Of a DNA stretch of 31,830 nucleotides, positions 29,756-31,830 are shown one piece after another. Every line of letters starts with the position of its first letter. The stretch's first letter is position 1. The translations under genes and the position numbers were made by a program. The notes beneath the pieces were generated by a model, which was not told where the DNA came from, searched no databases, and was given only the letters and a program-made list of their open reading frames with translations. Origin of the DNA: a virus; IMG/VR virus record IMGVR_UViG_3300036790_000140, positions 1-31,830 of that record. One strand, written 5' to 3'.

Positions 29756-31569
29756 TGCCCACAGTCAAACCCGGTAACTCCAACCCACTCGACAGCAACG
29801 CCAGCAATCCAAACCGGATGCGGCGTAACTTCCAACGCTTGAAGCGGGGCGGCGTCACTCCACTGATTACTTTGCAGCCGGATTCCGGTTTGGAAATCAC
29901 CGCGGACGGCTTGGCCATCGAAGTGGCGGATACATCCCTGGTGAAATCCGCCGCCGGCGTCGGCGTGAATTTGGAAACGGCCTCGGGCCTGACGATCAAT
30001 AACGGCGTCGGTGTTTTGCTGGCGGATCATTCGCTGCAAACTTCGACGGCCGGTTTGTCGGTGCAGGAAGCGCCGGCGGGCAGCATTCAAACCACGACGA
30101 TGGGCATTGGCCTTCGCGTGGCGGATGCCAGTCTGACTTCGACCACCATGGGCCTCGCGGTCCAGAACAAACCTAACGGCGGCATTCAGACTTCCACCAC
30201 CGGGATCGGCGTGTTGCTGGCGGATACGAGTTTGCAAACGTCCACCGCGGGCCTCTCGGTCAGCCTGAGTGCGACGGGCGCGCTGGCCACCTCGGGCGGT
30301 CTGGGCGTCAAGGTTGATGGCACCACGATCAAGATTACGGGTGATGTGCTGGTGGCAACTGCCAGTGGCAGTGGCACGGTGACGGATGTGGGACTGGCGG
30401 TTCCGACTTCGGTGTTGTCCATCACCGGCAGCCCGATTACGACCAGCGGGACCATGACGATTGGATTGCAGAACCAGAACATCAACACGGTGTTCGCGGG
30501 TCCGGCAACGGGGTCGGCCGGCACGCCAGCCTTCCGAGCGCTCGTGGCGGCGGACATCCCGGCGCTCTCCTACGTTTCGTCCGTGGCGATTGCGGTCCCC
30601 TCGATCTTCTCGATCAGTGGTTCGCCGGTGACGAGCACGGGCACCATGACGATCGGCCTTCAGAATGCAAGCGCTAATACCGTTCTCGCCGGCCCGACTT
30701 CGGGGGTGGCGACCACCCCAACCTTTCGCGCGCTGACCGCGACTGATATTCCGGCGCTGTCCTATGTTACGTCGGTAGCACTTTCGATGCCGGCGGAATT
30801 CTCTGTCGCCAACAGTCCAGTGACATCGACTGGAACGCTCACGGTGACGAAGGCGACTCAGACTGCTAACACGATCTACGCCGGCCCCAGTTCCGGGTCG
30901 GCCGCAGCGCCGACATTCCGGGCCATCACGGGCGCGGATATCGCGTCGGCCACCTTGCCGGTTGTCACCGCTGATCCGTCGTCTCCCTCGGCCGGAATGG
31001 CGTGGTATAATTCCACCACGCTCACGCCCACGCTCTGCGCGGCCAACGACGGCACCAATATCGCGGACGGCCCGATCCCCCTTACTGTATTGTATAGTGC
31101 CCAGCAGAATCAGGTGACGGGAAACACCTCGCCTCAGACGTTACCCAATAGCAGCTTCACTTTCCCCTCGGGTTATCTTAATAAGGCCAATCGCACCCTG
31201 GAATTCTATGGCGTGTTCGCCACGGGAACGTCCGGGGCATCGGCCTCGTTCACCATCAATTTCACCTTGGGCGGGCAGACGTTCCAGCTATACGCCAGCC
31301 CCGTGCTGGCTTCGGCCGGCGGTGATACTCTGATTGTCCAGGGCATCATCGGCATTCGTACAACGGGATCGAGCGGGACATTGTACTACGGCGTGACAGT
31401 GATTGGGTCCAATACTTCGACAGGCGGCTTCACCAACTTTTCTGCGGCGAGCGGGTCGAGCCTTAACTGGACGGGAACGGTCGCCTTCAGCCTCACCGCT
31501 TCATCCTCGGTCACGAATACGTCGAACGTGGTTCAAACCCGTGTGTTCAGTCTAAAAGTGATTTCATAG
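29755..31569 (+). CDS. Tail fibre protein with two families of internal repeats
   Basis: A 604-residue protein. A short N-terminal anchor has NPNRMRRNFQRLKRGG. Residues ~45-200 carry repeats of the type TSTTGIGVLLADTSLQTSTAGLSV, a triple-stranded beta-fibre pattern. Residues ~243-395 hold three 64-residue repeats with N-T-[VI]-[FLY]-AGP-x-[ST]-G and FRALTATDIPALSYV; their Asn codons lie at 30484, 30676 and 30868. The C-terminal 140 residues form a probable receptor-binding head (YLNKANRTLEFYGVFATGTS). Trimeric fibres bind the host surface. It starts as TAATG directly after the nozzle gene. Confidence 0.82.
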   Translation: MPTVKPGNSNPLDSNASNPNRMRRNFQRLKRGGVTPLITLQPDSGLEITADGLAIEVADTSLVKSAAGVGVNLETASGLTINNGVGVLLADHSLQTSTAGLSVQEAPAGSIQTTTMGIGLRVADASLTSTTMGLAVQNKPNGGIQTSTTGIGVLLADTSLQTSTAGLSVSLSATGALATSGGLGVKVDGTTIKITGDVLVATASGSGTVTDVGLAVPTSVLSITGSPITTSGTMTIGLQNQNINTVFAGPATGSAGTPAFRALVAADIPALSYVSSVAIAVPSIFSISGSPVTSTGTMTIGLQNASANTVLAGPTSGVATTPTFRALTATDIPALSYVTSVALSMPAEFSVANSPVTSTGTLTVTKATQTANTIYAGPSSGSAAAPTFRAITGADIASATLPVVTADPSSPSAGMAWYNSTTLTPTLCAANDGTNIADGPIPLTVLYSAQQNQVTGNTSPQTLPNSSFTFPSGYLNKANRTLEFYGVFATGTSGASASFTINFTLGGQTFQLYASPVLASAGGDTLIVQGIIGIRTTGSSGTLYYGVTVIGSNTSTGGFTNFSAASGSSLNWTGTVAFSLTASSSVTNTSNVVQTRVFSLKVIS

Positions 31570-31579
31570 GAGATTCATC

Positions 31580-31830
31580 ATGGCAGGCATCGGCGTCCAA
31601 TCAATGAACATGCTCCCCACGCAACTGGTGCAGGGAGGTTACAACAATGCCCTGAACAGTTTGAATTCGGCTCAGCAACTCAACAACCAAACGGCTTCCG
31701 GCGAACAGTCGCAGGCCCAGCAACAGTTGCAGCAGAATCAGGGTAAGGTACAGCAGGGGCTCATCAACTCCGGCCTCGGCAACACCACCGTCGCCCAGAC
31801 CATGCAGCAAGCGCCCTTGCAAACCTACAA
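31580..31830 (+). CDS. Gln-rich virion protein, 5' part only
   Basis: Starts at ATG 31580 after AGGAG and is open to the window end (83 codons visible). It begins MAGIGVQSMNMLPTQLVQGG and continues with Gln/Asn/Ser-rich helix-forming sequence (QSQAQQQLQQNQGKVQQG). Such Gln-rich proteins after tail genes of short-tailed phages are often internal or ejection proteins; that is a guess. Confidence 0.7.
   Translation, partial: MAGIGVQSMNMLPTQLVQGGYNNALNSLNSAQQLNNQTASGEQSQAQQQLQQNQGKVQQGLINSGLGNTTVAQTMQQAPLQTY

Overview
This window is a large part of a tailed-bacteriophage genome, most likely a short-tailed (podovirus-like) temperate phage or prophage of a GC-rich bacterium. The order terminase, portal, scaffold, major capsid, head-tail adaptor, nozzle-like protein, tail fibre is seen with no tape-measure or sheath gene. 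An integrase and a small excisionase-like HTH gene sit at the left end. The integrase lacks the first catalytic Arg of its family in a way I associate with planctomycete integrases, so a planctomycete host is my best guess; it is an inference only. Layout: (1) 1-973, 3' part of a tyrosine recombinase on the + strand. (2) 885-13820, a long leftward (-) run of small, tightly packed genes, many joined by ATGA overlaps. It holds an HTH protein, a DnaQ-like exonuclease, a family A DNA polymerase with its own proofreading domain, many unrecognised small genes, a SprT-like metalloprotease and a GHKL ATPase. (3) 9553-12926, within that run, is an unusual block: a class II glutamine amidotransferase, a protein ending in nine 27-bp repeats, a small HTH-like protein, and a glutamine-synthetase-fold amidoligase carrying eight CxxC pairs. 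Hairpins separate its genes. (4) 13821-14540 is a control region without large genes. It has an inverted repeat around a 36-bp alternating purine-pyrimidine tract, a good leftward sigma70-type promoter, a candidate 31-residue membrane peptide and CCTTTAC repeats. (5) 14508-31830 is the rightward (+) virion operon, starting with a lipoprotein gene and running off the right edge inside a Gln-rich protein gene. How it fits together: early/accessory genes run leftward and virion genes rightward from the control region. A promoter motif (TTGCGC or TTGGCG, 17-bp spacer, TAWACT/TACAGT, then AGAATTGAG) occurs three times: before the lipoprotein, before the scaffold gene and before the SprT-like gene. 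At least three strong hairpin-plus-T-run terminators lie inside the rightward unit, one of them between its promoter and its first gene. Full-length expression would therefore need antitermination or read-through. Function calls come from motif reading alone; no database search was possible.
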